Numbered from the stretch's first letter, positions 8,504 through 18,363 are shown. The stretch: 64,000 bases of DNA from CAZLGM01 sp964623625 (GCA_964623625.1 CAZUUJ010000008.1:1-64000); one strand, 5' to 3'. Numbers and translations: made by a program. Notes: generated from the letters alone by a model not told the origin.

Positions 8504-10444
8504 TCAGGAAACTGGCGAACCCGATTCTACCTGACCGGCAAGCGTTGACAGCACTAGTTTTTTTGTTTTTCCCTTCCCATCCACAGCGGCCAGCACCATT
8601 CCATGCGAAGTGACACCCATCAATTTAGCCGGCTTCAGATTGGCAACAATGATCACCTGTTTACCAATGATCTCCTCCGGCTTATAATATTCCGCAATTC
8701 CTGCAACCACAACCCTTTCATCCGGGGCTTTGACAGTTAGTTTCAACAATCTATCCGACTTTTTGATGGGCTCTGCGGCAACGATTTTGGCCACCCGTAG
8801 ATCCAGTTCCTTGAACCGGTCAAAATCGATCATGGTATCATCTTGCTGTTGAGCGATTTCGGACTGCTTTTTTTTGCTCTGTTTCTCTTTTGGTGTTTCC
8901 GTAAGCAGTTGCTTTTTTTCGATTCTCGGGAAAAGGGGCGGGCTCTCTCCCAGCTTGGTTCCGGGTTCAAGCAGGCCCCATGCGGAACCGGCTTGGAGAT
9001 CGATTCGGTTTTCGATATCCGGGAGGACGCCAAAGACTGACTGCATTGTTTCCGCTGTCTGCGGAATGGCCGGTTCCAGAACAAGGGATAGAATGCGAAG
9101 ACATTCCGCAAGATTGTAAAGAACCGAGTCAAGCCTGCTTCTGTTCTGCTCTTCTTTAGCCAGGCTCCACGGCTCATTAATCACGATATATTTGTTGGCG
9201 TGACGTATCAGCTTCCAGACGGCTTCCAGCCCTTTATGAAACTGAAAATCAACCATACAGTTCGTATAGTCATCAACCATTTTCTCTGTTGTCTCTATCA
9301 GCAGCAGATCGGTTTCATCCCTCTCTGCCGGTTCCGGCACCACATTCCCGGCATATTTCTTCAACATGGCCAGTGACCGGCTAAACAGGTTGCCCAGATC
9401 ATTGGCCAAATCCGAGTTGATCCTGTCGATAATCCCCTCTGTGCTATAAGAAGCATCAAGACCGAATGACATCTCCCGAAGGGTAAAATATCGAAAACCG
9501 TCTACTCCGAAGTTGGCTGTCAGCTCTTCAGGCCGCTTCACGTTGCCTATCGATTTCGACATTTTAGCCTCATTAACAATCCAATGGCCGTGGACATGCA
9601 ACTTCTTATAGAGAGGCAGCCCCGTGGCCATCAACATCGTCGGCCAATAAATAGCGTGCGGTTTTAAGATATCTTTTCCGATAACGTGCTCAGCCACCGA
9701 CCAGTATCGATCAAAGGAGCGCGAAGACGGATAACCGATGCCGGTCACATAGTTGATCAGCGCGTCAAACCAGACATAGGTGACATAGTTTTTGTCAAAA
9801 GGCAGAGGAATACCCCAGGTCAACCTGGATGTTGGCCGTGAAATACACAAGTCTTCTAACGGCTCACTTAAAAATGACAGAACCTCATTACGATAGCGCT
9901 CGGGTGTGATAAAGTCCGGGTTATTGCGAATATGGTCGATCAGCTGCTGCTGATATTTCGACATTCGAAAAAAGTAGTTGGTTTCCGAAATCTCTTCAGG
10001 CGGTTTCTGATGGTCCGGGCAGTTACCGTCGTCCAGCTCTTTTTCCGTTAAAAATCTCTCGCATCCCTTACAGTAGAGCCCGGTGTACTCATCAAAGTAA
10101 ATATCACCCCGATCGTAAACCTCCTGCAGGATCCTGCTTACAGTCTCAATATGTTCGCTGTCGGTCGTCCGGATAAAATGGTCATATTGGATATTCAATA
10201 ACGGCCAGGTATCCCGGAACATAGCGGAGATATTATCGACATACTCCCTGGGAGCAACCGCATTATTCTTGGCTGCCTCAGCTATTTTATCGCCATGTTC
10301 ATCGGTGCCTGTCTGAAACCGGACATCCTCTCCCATAAGCCGCCTAAACCGGCCATAACAGTCAGCAACAATGGTGGTGTAGGCATGGCCGAGGTGAGGC
10401 TGGGCGTTTACATAGTAGATCGGGGTTGTCACATAGGTGGTCAT
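8504..10444 (-). CDS. metG: Methionyl-tRNA synthetase
   Basis: 646 aa, class I synthetase that charges tRNA-Met. Motifs: HLGH at residues 17-20, KMSKS at 294-298, and a zinc knuckle with C125, C128, C142 and H145 (the fourth ligand being His is a small deviation from the all-Cys form). The anticodon-binding helical domain follows. A C-terminal tRNA-binding OB domain starts near residue 540 (FDRFKELDLRVAKIV), as in the dimeric, long form of MetG. It is the last gene of the run holB, ricT, metG on the minus strand, 60 bp after ricT. Confidence 0.97.
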   Translation of the reverse strand: MTTYVTTPIYYVNAQPHLGHAYTTIVADCYGRFRRLMGEDVRFQTGTDEHGDKIAEAAKNNAVAPREYVDNISAMFRDTWPLLNIQYDHFIRTTDSEHIETVSRILQEVYDRGDIYFDEYTGLYCKGCERFLTEKELDDGNCPDHQKPPEEISETNYFFRMSKYQQQLIDHIRNNPDFITPERYRNEVLSFLSEPLEDLCISRPTSRLTWGIPLPFDKNYVTYVWFDALINYVTGIGYPSSRSFDRYWSVAEHVIGKDILKPHAIYWPTMLMATGLPLYKKLHVHGHWIVNEAKMSKSIGNVKRPEELTANFGVDGFRYFTLREMSFGLDASYSTEGIIDRINSDLANDLGNLFSRSLAMLKKYAGNVVPEPAERDETDLLLIETTEKMVDDYTNCMVDFQFHKGLEAVWKLIRHANKYIVINEPWSLAKEEQNRSRLDSVLYNLAECLRILSLVLEPAIPQTAETMQSVFGVLPDIENRIDLQAGSAWGLLEPGTKLGESPPLFPRIEKKQLLTETPKEKQSKKKQSEIAQQQDDTMIDFDRFKELDLRVAKIVAAEPIKKSDRLLKLTVKAPDERVVVAGIAEYYKPEEIIGKQVIIVANLKPAKLMGVTSHGMVLAAVDGKGKTKKLVLSTLAGQVESGSPVS

Positions 10445-10504
10445 ATATTCTATTTTTCCGTCGTCTTTATATGTAGTTGATCATGGATCACTTGCTGGAT
10501 ACGT

Positions 10505-11404
10505 CTATCGGTTTTTTTGCTTTTTTCTCTTCTGTTTTACAGGTTTTAAAGGCTTAAATGATCTCCATTGATCCCTTGTCAACGTTCTCTGTACCCCCTC
10601 CGGAGTAGAAACAATGATTTCGCCGCTTAACGGGATTTGGCGGATAACCTGAAGTTCTTCATCATTGATGGAGATCCTCCTGCCACACTTCGGCATCCCT
10701 TTTCTATGCTTGCGATAGGTTTCGTGCTCGTACGTCAGACAACAGAGAAGACGATTGCATACACCTGAAATTCTTGAAGGATTCAAAGGAAGGTCCTGTT
10801 CCTTGGCCATTTTTATCGATACCGAATCGAAGGTATTGATAAATGAAGAGCAGCACAACTCTCTGCCACAGGCACCGAGACCACCGATCATTTTGGTTTC
10901 ATGCCGTACTCCGACCTGCCGCATTTCTACCCGGGTACGGAATTCCCTGACCAGATCTTTAACAAGTTCCCTGAAGTCGACCCGGTTTTCCGCGGTAAAG
11001 TAGAAGATCATTTTGGAACCGTCGAAAAATCTCTCAACCCGGATCAGCTTCATTAACAGTTTGTGTTTGTCAACCAGATCAAGACACGTCCTTTTGGCCC
11101 GCTCTTCTCTGGCAGCAAGATTTTCAAACCGGGTCCGCTCTTCATGGGTTGATCGTCTGACAACAACGAGCTCAACTTTACCGGGCACGTCTTCGGGGCT
11201 GCAACCGGGGACAGCGCAGATGACTTCGGCCGGCTCCATTCCGTGGTCCGTTTTCACCATTACCACCTCATTCGATGTTAATCCACCCAGCGATGAGCAG
11301 GCAAAAAACTCTTGAGAGTCCTTACGAAAGCGAATCCGATAGTAGACGCTGTCTACGTTGTCTGAATTTGCGGCTTGTTCCTTTTCTGCTTCTTTTTCAA
11401 CCAT
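10505..11404 (-). CDS. ricT: PSP1-domain protein RicT (YaaT-like)
   Basis: 299 aa. The PSP1 core lies between about residues 85 and 240. The cysteine-rich part that binds Fe-S in the RicAFT complex is visible: C179, C184, C185 (GACGRELCC) and C216, C221, C222 (GVCNRLLCC). In Bacillus this protein takes part in RNase Y control and sporulation; in Gram-negative anaerobes the role is not known. The order holB, ricT, metG is common in bacteria, and here the three genes are spaced by about 60 bp each. The C-terminus is strongly basic. Confidence 0.9.
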   Translation of the reverse strand: MVEKEAEKEQAANSDNVDSVYYRIRFRKDSQEFFACSSLGGLTSNEVVMVKTDHGMEPAEVICAVPGCSPEDVPGKVELVVVRRSTHEERTRFENLAAREERAKRTCLDLVDKHKLLMKLIRVERFFDGSKMIFYFTAENRVDFRELVKDLVREFRTRVEMRQVGVRHETKMIGGLGACGRELCCSSFINTFDSVSIKMAKEQDLPLNPSRISGVCNRLLCCLTYEHETYRKHRKGMPKCGRRISINDEELQVIRQIPLSGEIIVSTPEGVQRTLTRDQWRSFKPLKPVKQKRKKQKNR

Positions 11405-11461
11405 CTATTTTAAACCTATTGTTCAATCTGTTCTCTTGTGTCATACAAAATGGCCAAATGC

Positions 11462-12508
11462 TCACACTATTCTCTTGGCAGCCGCCCTTTGACCATCCTG
11501 CAACTTAAACAGCAGCACCTCACACACCAGAGTCCGGTTGCAGTTACGGTTCAGCTCCTTTTCCGCCTGATCAATGGCAGCCAGTTTGGTGAACAGGAGA
11601 TCAGCAGGATAATTTCCCTCTATATTTCCACCGGTTGCCTCTTGAATAAAATCGATATCAACCCGATCACTGCTGGGAGTTGAGAGCAGTAGCAGGTCCC
11701 GTATCCATATTCTCAATAGGCCCAAAAAAGCCGACAGGTATTCATTTAAATCGGCCATAGCGGCTGCCGTTGCCAGCACTTCACCGACCCGATCTTTGGA
11801 ATGATACGTTGGATCATGAAGAACGGCAACAACTTTTTCCAGGATATCAATCATTTCCGCCCGAACGAAGGCAAGTGCCGTTCCAGGGCTTCCTTCAGCC
11901 AGACGGGACAACAGAAGAGCATCCCGGTCCTGGAGTTGTGGATCATAAGCCTGTAAAATCCGCCTGGTATCGGCAATGCTTAGACTGAAAAATCCAACGA
12001 TCTGGCATCGTGAGCTGATTGTCGGCAAGATCTCCCGGGACGACTGGGCTGTTAAGATAAACATATTGTTCTCAGGCGGCTCTTCCAACATTTTCAAAAG
12101 ACTGTTGGCCGCTTCCTGCCTCATCACATGAGTGTCTTCTATAAGAACAACCCGTCTTGCCGATTCATAGGGCGGGTAGGCCAATCCTCTGTTCATCTCC
12201 CGGATGGTATTGATCTTGATGCTGTTCTTTTCCGGACTGATTACAATAAAATCAGGATGATTGCCCGATGAGTACTTTTTACACGAAGAACAGATACCGC
12301 ATGCTTCGACATCCTGTCGACGGCGACAGTTAACACTTGCGGCCAGGCTTCTGGCAAACAGCCGTTTGCCGACACCGTCAGGTCCCCTGAACAGAAAGGC
12401 GTGGGGCAGTCGGCTGGAACCAATGGCCCGAGTCAGCATGGTTTTAGCTTTGCTCTGCCCCAGAAGCTCGGAAAAGGTGATGGGAAAATGGCTGGTTTCC
12501 CTTTTCAT
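11462..12508 (-). CDS. holB: DNA polymerase III delta' subunit
   Basis: 348 aa clamp-loader AAA+ subunit. The P-loop reads GPDGVGKR at residues 42-49. The zinc module has C61, C70, C73 and C76. The SRC motif is seen in TISSRCQIVGF near residue 165. The C-terminal collar domain is less conserved, as usual. It begins the holB, ricT, metG run. A family 1 palindromic element lies between it and the HD nuclease gene upstream. Confidence 0.93.
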   Translation of the reverse strand: MKRETSHFPITFSELLGQSKAKTMLTRAIGSSRLPHAFLFRGPDGVGKRLFARSLAASVNCRRRQDVEACGICSSCKKYSSGNHPDFIVISPEKNSIKINTIREMNRGLAYPPYESARRVVLIEDTHVMRQEAANSLLKMLEEPPENNMFILTAQSSREILPTISSRCQIVGFFSLSIADTRRILQAYDPQLQDRDALLLSRLAEGSPGTALAFVRAEMIDILEKVVAVLHDPTYHSKDRVGEVLATAAAMADLNEYLSAFLGLLRIWIRDLLLLSTPSSDRVDIDFIQEATGGNIEGNYPADLLFTKLAAIDQAEKELNRNCNRTLVCEVLLFKLQDGQRAAAKRIV

Positions 12509-12555
12509 GGCATATGAAATAGTATGTTCGTTTTATTTTTTGATTCGTTAAGCTG

Positions 12556-12710
12556 AACTTGTATCCGTGAGCGCCCTCAGGAAGTGCTCTTGGAGTACAT
12601 CCGCTAGTGCTGTAGGTTTGCCTGTTTGAACAGTCTGATAATAGTGAACTATATCAGACTGTTCAATCGGGCAAAGATGCAGTGCTAGCGGATGCACACG
12701 GATACAAGTT
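12556..12710. repeat. Family 1 palindromic element, long copy with extra 26-base stretch in one arm
   Basis: Both ends are a perfect 14-base inverted repeat, AACTTGTATCCGTG. Inside, CATCCGCTAGTGCTG pairs with CAGTGCTAGCGGATG, and TTTGAACAGTCTGATA pairs with TATCAGACTGTTCAA around an apical TAGTGAAC-like loop. The left arm holds an unpaired stretch (12570-12596, starting AGCGCCCTCAGG) that also appears in the copy at 21528-21646. The last two bases of the element are part of the TAA stop codon of the HD nuclease gene (12709-12711). Confidence 0.85.
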
Positions 12711-13731
12711 AAAAGAGAGACTGCTGCTTACTGCCCCGGGAAGAATCATTACCCTTTTTATCATCCAGGCTATCATCTTCCAAAGGATGGAGGAATAGAA
12801 ATCTCTCAAGGCTCCGTTGGTAATCGGTCCACTGATATCCTGCTTTTTTCATTTTCCGGCGCAGCTGTTCCATCATGTTCATTTTGGCATCCATATCGTC
12901 AATTTGGCTGAGCAGAAGGGCCTCAACAGTCATCGGCACAGTGGGTGATCCGAACTGCAGCTGGCCGTGATGGCTGAGGATCAGATGTTGGACCTGCTGA
13001 AGCAGCCCTGTGGGAAAATCATCGATTTGGGCAGCGGCTTCAGCTACCATCTCGCTCCCCATCACCAGGTGGCCTTTCAACCGTCCACTGTCGGTATATT
13101 CGATCAGTCCTTTGTCCATAGCCAATTCCTTCAATTTACCAATATCGTGAAGCATGACACCGGCAATGAGCAGTGACCTGTCTACCCCCCGGTAATGACT
13201 GCTGATCAGATCCGCCAGCTTCGCCATTGACAGACAGTGCTCCATCAAGCCGCCCAGATAGCCGTGGTGCATTGCTTTGGCGGCAGGTGCCTCCTGGAAA
13301 AGCTCCCAGGTCTCCCCACCAAATATGTTGCCAAGAAGGCGTCTGACAAAGGGATTTTCAACAGAGTGGATGATCGATTGAACCTCAAGCGCCATACTGT
13401 CACGGTCGCCTTCGCAGGCTGTGGTAAAGGCGGAAGTGTCAACCTCTCTGCTGTCAACTTTGAGCACCTTATCGATTTTCAACTGGAGCTGATCACGATA
13501 CGAACCGACACTTGCCGTCAAATGAACAAACGTGCCCGGCTGACAGATCTGGCCGACCCGTTCTACACCATCCCAGACCGGTCCCGATATTTCGCCGCTT
13601 CTATCCATTAAAGTGACGATCAGGTAGGGCTTGCCGGCTCGTGTTTCTCCTTGCCTCGCAGACTTGACCAGAAACAGGTCATCCACCCGATCCCCTTCCT
13701 TCAACTCATTGACATATGTTGTTTTTTTCAT
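12709..13731 (-). CDS. OB-fold and HD-domain 3'-5' exoribonuclease-like protein (YhaM family)
   Basis: 340 aa. An OB-fold nucleic-acid-binding domain covers about residues 15-95, and an HD phosphohydrolase domain about 150-300. Metal ligands are visible as H165 (GLMEHCLSMA), H195-D196 (VMLHDIGKLKEL), and HH in ILSHHGQ. This combination is that of YhaM/CbfA-type exonucleases acting on RNA or single-stranded DNA. The C-terminal 25 residues are polar and variable. Family 1 elements flank it on both sides, and the downstream one contributes its stop codon. Confidence 0.87.
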   Translation of the reverse strand: MKKTTYVNELKEGDRVDDLFLVKSARQGETRAGKPYLIVTLMDRSGEISGPVWDGVERVGQICQPGTFVHLTASVGSYRDQLQLKIDKVLKVDSREVDTSAFTTACEGDRDSMALEVQSIIHSVENPFVRRLLGNIFGGETWELFQEAPAAKAMHHGYLGGLMEHCLSMAKLADLISSHYRGVDRSLLIAGVMLHDIGKLKELAMDKGLIEYTDSGRLKGHLVMGSEMVAEAAAQIDDFPTGLLQQVQHLILSHHGQLQFGSPTVPMTVEALLLSQIDDMDAKMNMMEQLRRKMKKAGYQWTDYQRSLERFLFLHPLEDDSLDDKKGNDSSRGSKQQSLF

Positions 13732-13767
13732 TTCCTGATATATTCAATTCAAATTGAAATAATGTTC

Positions 13768-13905
13768 TCTAATCTGCACCCATGAACGGACGACAGTGCA
13801 GTAGCTTTGCACGAATTACCCATCCGATTAGAGCTGCAACCTCTATCGGATGGGTAATTCGTGCAAAGATGTTGGGCTAGCGTCCGTTCATGGGTGCGGA
13901 TTAGA
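13768..13905. repeat. Family 1-related palindromic element, nearly perfect hairpin
   Basis: Outer arms CTAATCTGCACCCATGAACG and its near-perfect complement at the right end, then an unpaired 12-base stretch on each side, then inner arms CTTTGCACGAATTACCCATC and complement, with a short loop. Inner motifs CGCTAGC, CATCTTTGC and TCCGATA are shared with the copy at 12556-12710, although the arm sequences differ and pairing is kept. The TAA stop codon of ychF (13901-13903) lies inside the right end. Confidence 0.85.
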
Positions 13906-14998
13906 CGTTAAAACGGAATAGTATGGTATCACCATCAGCCACTACATAATCCTTGCCTTCAGAACGCATCAGACCCTTTTCTTTAGCTCCGCTTTCACCG
14001 CCGCAGGCTACATAATCCTCATAGGGTATCACTTCGGCCCTGATAAAACCACGCTGGAAATCGGAATGAATTTTCCCGGCCGCCTGAAACGCTCTGGTTC
14101 CTTGTTTAATGGTCCAGGCCCGGGTTTCCTTTTGCCTCACAGTAAAGAAGGTCAACAGCCCGAGCAACTCATAACCTGCCTTAACCAGCCGGTTCAATCC
14201 AGGCTCCTGCAGACCCATCTCTTCAAGGAATTCCCTTTGCTCTTGGGCGTCAAGCACACTCAGTTCCTGTTCAATGGAACCGCCAATGACAACAACCCCG
14301 TCTTCTTCTGCGGCAGCGGCTTTTTCCAACCGGCGGACGAACTCATTACCGCCGGCCATATCCTGTTCACTGACATTAGCCACATACAAGACCGGCTTGC
14401 TGGACAGCAGACACAGTTCTTTGAGTAACCCCGACTCCATGTCATCTGTGGTTTCCATTTTCCTGGCCGGTTGGCCGGAATCAAGCAGGTCCAGTAGTTT
14501 TTCCAGAAAAAGCGCCTGGGCGCGAAAAAGCTTGTCACCCGATTTTGCCTGGGTAGTTGTTTTACGATATCGTTTTTCGACGGTCTCAAGATCAGCCAGA
14601 ACAAGTTCCATGGTGATGATTTCCCGATCCCGGTCAGGGTCGATGGAACCATCCACATGGACAATATTGTCATCTTTAAAACAACGGATCACATGAACAA
14701 TGGCGTCAACTTCCCGTATGTGTCCGAGAAACTGATTGCCCAACCCTTCCCCCTGGCTGGCCCCTTTGACAAGACCGGCGATATCGACAAATTCCATCTG
14801 GGTGGCAACCTTGTTCCTGGCATTTACTATCTCCGCCAGTATATCCAGTCTGGGGTCGACCACCGGCACCATGCCGACATTGGGCTGAATGGTGCAGAAC
14901 GGATAATTTGCCACATCGATTCCGGCCGCAGTAAGTGCATTGAAAATCGTCGATTTCCCCACGTTTGGCAGCCCAACAATCCCGCAACGAAAACCCAT
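13901..14998 (-). CDS. ychF: Redox-regulated ATPase YchF
   Basis: 365 aa Obg-related P-loop protein that prefers ATP over GTP. G1 motif GLPNVGKST at residues 9-17, G3 region VDIAGLVKGASQGEGLGNQFL, and the family-typical VANVSE in place of NKxD. The C-terminal TGS domain (about 280-365) reads LLTFFTVRQKETRAWTIKQGT. It binds ribosomes and takes part in stress responses in other bacteria. The start gives the usual MGFRCGIVGLPN-type N-terminus. It stands between family 1 element and the DUF2452 gene. Confidence 0.96.
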   Translation of the reverse strand: MGFRCGIVGLPNVGKSTIFNALTAAGIDVANYPFCTIQPNVGMVPVVDPRLDILAEIVNARNKVATQMEFVDIAGLVKGASQGEGLGNQFLGHIREVDAIVHVIRCFKDDNIVHVDGSIDPDRDREIITMELVLADLETVEKRYRKTTTQAKSGDKLFRAQALFLEKLLDLLDSGQPARKMETTDDMESGLLKELCLLSSKPVLYVANVSEQDMAGGNEFVRRLEKAAAAEEDGVVVIGGSIEQELSVLDAQEQREFLEEMGLQEPGLNRLVKAGYELLGLLTFFTVRQKETRAWTIKQGTRAFQAAGKIHSDFQRGFIRAEVIPYEDYVACGGESGAKEKGLMRSEGKDYVVADGDTILFRFNV

Positions 14999-15104
14999 CT
15001 CTCATCCTTATTTTTCCAACACCAGTTCAATTCGACCGGTCATCTTCCTTTTCTTTTTTTTTAATAACGTGAGCAACTCTGCCCATGGTTGATTCGAAGT
15101 GACT

Positions 15105-15557
15105 TCACATCTTTTTTTTGTGCGGTCTGGTTTCAACAGGGGTCCAGCTCATATCGTTTTCCAATCGAAAGGAACCGACAAAGCGAAACGGCGGAGAACC
15201 ATTCCATTCATCGGGCCCGATCATGGAAAACAGCAGACTGGAATCCTCTTTTTCATAGAGGTGATAGACAATCCCGGCAATCTTTTTAAACCCGCAGCGG
15301 GCTCTATGCAGTTCCTGATTGCGACGTGTTTCCTCCAAAATCGTCCTTGCCTCTTCCTGCAAGCCGCGCATCTGCCCAAGGAGGAGCCGCAACTTGCCGG
15401 TTGCCTGGATGGACAGCATATCGTCCGCTTCGGCAATTTCCTTTGCCATATCGATAAGCTGAGTTTCCGGGGCAAGACGGCTTAACGGGTAAGGTGCCGA
15501 CCGGTCCGGCCCTTCATGATTTTTCCCGGAATATTTTATATTCCCCATATCGGCCAT
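15105..15557 (-). CDS. DUF2452-type protein
   Basis: 150 aa from the chosen ATG. The frame stays open to 15710, but the extra part overlaps the promoter side of the divergent amidohydrolase gene and looks non-coding. Conserved-looking features are RSAPYPLSRLAPETQLIDMAKEI, a helical middle rich in Gln and Glu (GKLRLLLGQMRGLQEEARTILEE), and a C-terminal part with VYHLYEKEDSSLLFSMIGPDEW. This matches the family I know as DUF2452, whose function is unknown. It ends in a basic tail (RPHKKKM). Confidence 0.75.
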   Translation of the reverse strand: MADMGNIKYSGKNHEGPDRSAPYPLSRLAPETQLIDMAKEIAEADDMLSIQATGKLRLLLGQMRGLQEEARTILEETRRNQELHRARCGFKKIAGIVYHLYEKEDSSLLFSMIGPDEWNGSPPFRFVGSFRLENDMSWTPVETRPHKKKM

Positions 15558-15733
15558 TCCATCATATCGGATTGGGCTGATTCCATGTTCCTCCCGTTCG
15601 GTCGGGAGTACCAGCCATTTTGTTACAGACAAAAAAACCAAAAGTCTATAATATACTCCGTCAAACTGTAAAAGCCCATGTTTTTCATGCTTTGCCTGTC
15701 CTTCGGGCAAGCTCTTCCATCATAGAGACCGGA

Positions 15734-17038
15734 ATGAACAACTCCACCGTTATCACCCACTGTACTATCCTGCCGGAAGCAACATCGCCATTAATCCACA
15801 ACGGTTTTGCCAGAATATCCGGTGATAGTATCGAGGAAATTGGAAAGATGGGAGATTTTGTCCCACGAACAGGGGAGGATGTCATCAATGGCAAGGGGCA
15901 ACTGCTCATGCCGGGTCTGATCAATTGCCATAATCATGCCGCTATGTCACTCTTTCGTGGAATGGCCGACGACCTGGAACTGACAAGCTGGCTCAATGAC
16001 CATATTTTCCCCTCAGAGGCAGCCAGCGTCAACCCGGAAATGGTCCGGGCGTGTTCCAAGCTGAGTGCGGCTGAAATGATCCTTTCCGGGACAACCTGTG
16101 TGGCCGATGCTTACTTTTTCGGTTCCCAGGCCGTCGAGTCATATTCGGAAGCAGGACTGCGGGCCGTGGTCGCCCATGGAGTAATCGACTTTCCAGCCCC
16201 CGGCGTTCCCGACCCAAGCAAGAACGTCGATACTGTTGCCAGCTTTATCGACCAACATCTGGGAAACGACCCGCTGGTCACTCCGGCCGTTTTCGCCCAT
16301 TCCCCCTATACCTGTTCAGCCAAAACACTCACCAGGGCCAAAAAACTTGCCGATGACCGCGGGGTTCGTTTCTTTCTCCATGTTGCCGAAACAAAAAACG
16401 AACAGGCCATGATCGCCAACCCCTTAGGAGAAACTCCGGTCAAGCATCTTGCCGCTCTTAACCTGCTGGACGCTAATACTATCTGCATCCATTGCACCTG
16501 GCTGGATCAGGACGATATCGACATCCTTAAAAAAACAGGCGCCCATGTGGTATCCTGTCCGCAGTCTAACCTCAAACTGGCCTCCGGTATCGCTCCCGTT
16601 GAGGCGTTAATCAATCAAAACATCCAGGTCGGTATCGGAACCGATGGCTGTGCCTCCAACAACAGCCTTGATATGTTCAGGGAAATGTCTACGCTGGCCA
16701 AAGTTCAGAAAGCGGTCACGGGAGAGGCTACCGCGCTGTCGGCTCGTCAGGCTCTGCTTTGCGCCACAACCCTCGGCAGTCGAATTCTTGGTCTGAGTGA
16801 TAGCGGTACATGCAAATCCGGAGCTAAAGCGGATTGTATTCTGGTGGATCTGCAATCCCCCCACATGACGCCCTTTTATAACCAGGATCTGCTTGTATAT
16901 GCGGCCCGGGGCAGTGATGTTACAACCGTATTCATCAATGGCCGATTGGTCATGCGTAACAGGCAGTTGCTCTCCATTGATATCGCCAAAACTATGGAAA
17001 CGGTTGTCACTCTGGCTGACAAACTGAAAGGGGACTGA
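15734..17038 (+). CDS. mtaD: Amidohydrolase, MTA/SAH deaminase type
   Basis: 434 aa. Zinc-dependent amidohydrolase of the adenosine-deaminase/chlorohydrolase group; the family deaminates 5'-methylthioadenosine, S-adenosylhomocysteine or similar nucleosides. Metal and catalytic motifs: INCHNHAAMSLFRGMADD (HxH near residue 66), HVAET, CIHCTWLDQDD, and GTDGCASNNSLDMF. The upstream part of the open frame (from 15620) overlaps the divergent DUF2452 region; the ATG at 15734 gives the normal N-terminus for the family. The exact substrate cannot be read from the sequence. Confidence 0.87.
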   Translation: MNNSTVITHCTILPEATSPLIHNGFARISGDSIEEIGKMGDFVPRTGEDVINGKGQLLMPGLINCHNHAAMSLFRGMADDLELTSWLNDHIFPSEAASVNPEMVRACSKLSAAEMILSGTTCVADAYFFGSQAVESYSEAGLRAVVAHGVIDFPAPGVPDPSKNVDTVASFIDQHLGNDPLVTPAVFAHSPYTCSAKTLTRAKKLADDRGVRFFLHVAETKNEQAMIANPLGETPVKHLAALNLLDANTICIHCTWLDQDDIDILKKTGAHVVSCPQSNLKLASGIAPVEALINQNIQVGIGTDGCASNNSLDMFREMSTLAKVQKAVTGEATALSARQALLCATTLGSRILGLSDSGTCKSGAKADCILVDLQSPHMTPFYNQDLLVYAARGSDVTTVFINGRLVMRNRQLLSIDIAKTMETVVTLADKLKGD

Positions 17039-17050
17039 ACCGGAACCGCC

Positions 17051-17210
17051 AGTGTCGTGTCAATGATGAACTGCTGGATAAAACGTAGCAATTTTTTACC
17101 TGTAGATTTTTGACTTGAGGTGCAGAGTGGGGCTATATGGCTTAAGTTGAAAAATTACAGGTGAGGAAAAGGACAAGCAGGATACAACAGTTCAGCGTTG
17201 ACACCACACT
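17051..17210. repeat. Family 2 palindromic element, copy 1
   Basis: 160 bp between the convergent amidohydrolase and kinase genes. Its ends are inverted repeats (AGTGTCGTGTCAATG against the complement of CGTTGACACCACACT). A second, inner stem pairs ACCTGTAGATTTTTGACTTG with CAAGTTGAAAAATTACAGGT-type sequence at 17141-17162, leaving a loop with AGTGGGGCTATATGGC. The second copy is at 35904-36065. The last two bases of the element belong to the TAG stop codon of the kinase gene. Confidence 0.85.
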
Positions 17211-18363
17211 AATCCCAGAGTTTGATCCTCCTGATCAGCCGGCGACGTTCTTTTAACAGATGAATGGAAACAATAGTTCCCTTCCCCTTTTCGGATGAGA
17301 CCGTCAATTTCCCGTACTGCTCTTCGATAATTCTCTTTGCCAGAGTCAGCCCCATACCGACATGGCGGGTTTTTTCCGAATAGAAGTGGTGACAACATTT
17401 TTTACGACGCTCTTCGTCCATTCCCCGGCCGTAATCGATAAACCTGATCACATAGGGCAATACCGGATCGTTGGTCAGCTCAAGCTGCAGAATAACAGGA
17501 TTATCTTCGTTCGACTCTTCATACGCTTCACAACCATTTACAACAATCTCTTCAAAGGCGTCCAAGAGGAGTTCGCTGTCGACCAGCAGCAGTTCATCGT
17601 CAAAGCGGCCATCATATTCATTCACCAGATGACAACCGGTTTGATCGGCTTTTTCTCCAAGGTGTTGATCCATCTTTTTTATGATTTCGCCAACGGTAAC
17701 CGATTTGGCCGCTGGACACCGCAGATGGATAAAATGGTTCAACCGCTCCAAAAGACTCTCAAGCCTTAGGGACTCGCTGAGGATGGCCTGGGTTTTTAAG
17801 GTGGAACCTTCTTCTTTGTCAAGCTGCCGGGCAAAACCGCCGATAGCCATCACCGGATTACGGATCTGATGGCTAAGGTCGTCCATCAAGTTACCCAGAA
17901 AGGCAATGCGTTCAGATCGCTGGAGCTGCCGTTCGATTTGTTTGAGTTCGGTGAGATCATGGATAGTTAGGGCAATCCCTTTCACCTGGTCGTGCCAACT
18001 GAACAGATTCGAACCGACCATCCCCAGAAAGGTGGTGCCATCTGGCCGCCTGAGCATGGCCTCCCCTTCGAACTCTCCTTCCTTTCTGGTAAGATAAAGA
18101 ATATTCTCAACCAGGATCTCACGATCTTCGGGCATAAAGAGCTGCGATATAGACAGACCGTTCAAATATTTCACTTCGGTCTTAAACATCTGGCCGGTCC
18201 TGATATTTGCAAAAACGATGTTATTATTTATGTCAACAACGCAAACCGCGTTATGAATGATATTGAGCAGCTCTCCCATAGCTTCCGATGAATGCACCTT
18301 GCCGTTCTGCCGCATAACGGATTTGCTCCCGGACAATCTGAAGATGAATTCTGCGGTCTGCAT
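17209..18363 (-). CDS. PAS-domain sensor histidine kinase
   Basis: 384 aa with no membrane segment, so probably cytoplasmic. A PAS domain spans about residues 25-140 (NAVCVVDINNNIVFANIRTGQMF). The H-box has DDLSHQIRNPVMAIGGFARQL with H165 as the expected phosphorylation site. ATP-binding motifs follow: N-box IVVNGCEAYEE, G1 DYGRGMDEE, G2 GMGLTLAKRIIEEQYG. No response regulator is next to it, so it is an orphan kinase. It ends in a basic tail; the stop codon is part of the family 2 element. Confidence 0.92.
   Translation of the reverse strand: MQTAEFIFRLSGSKSVMRQNGKVHSSEAMGELLNIIHNAVCVVDINNNIVFANIRTGQMFKTEVKYLNGLSISQLFMPEDREILVENILYLTRKEGEFEGEAMLRRPDGTTFLGMVGSNLFSWHDQVKGIALTIHDLTELKQIERQLQRSERIAFLGNLMDDLSHQIRNPVMAIGGFARQLDKEEGSTLKTQAILSESLRLESLLERLNHFIHLRCPAAKSVTVGEIIKKMDQHLGEKADQTGCHLVNEYDGRFDDELLLVDSELLLDAFEEIVVNGCEAYEESNEDNPVILQLELTNDPVLPYVIRFIDYGRGMDEERRKKCCHHFYSEKTRHVGMGLTLAKRIIEEQYGKLTVSSEKGKGTIVSIHLLKERRRLIRRIKLWD

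Noticed and set aside
15558..15710. N-terminal extension of the DUF2452 protein
   Set aside because: The extension overlaps the divergent promoter region and does not resemble the family; the ATG at 15557 is preferred.
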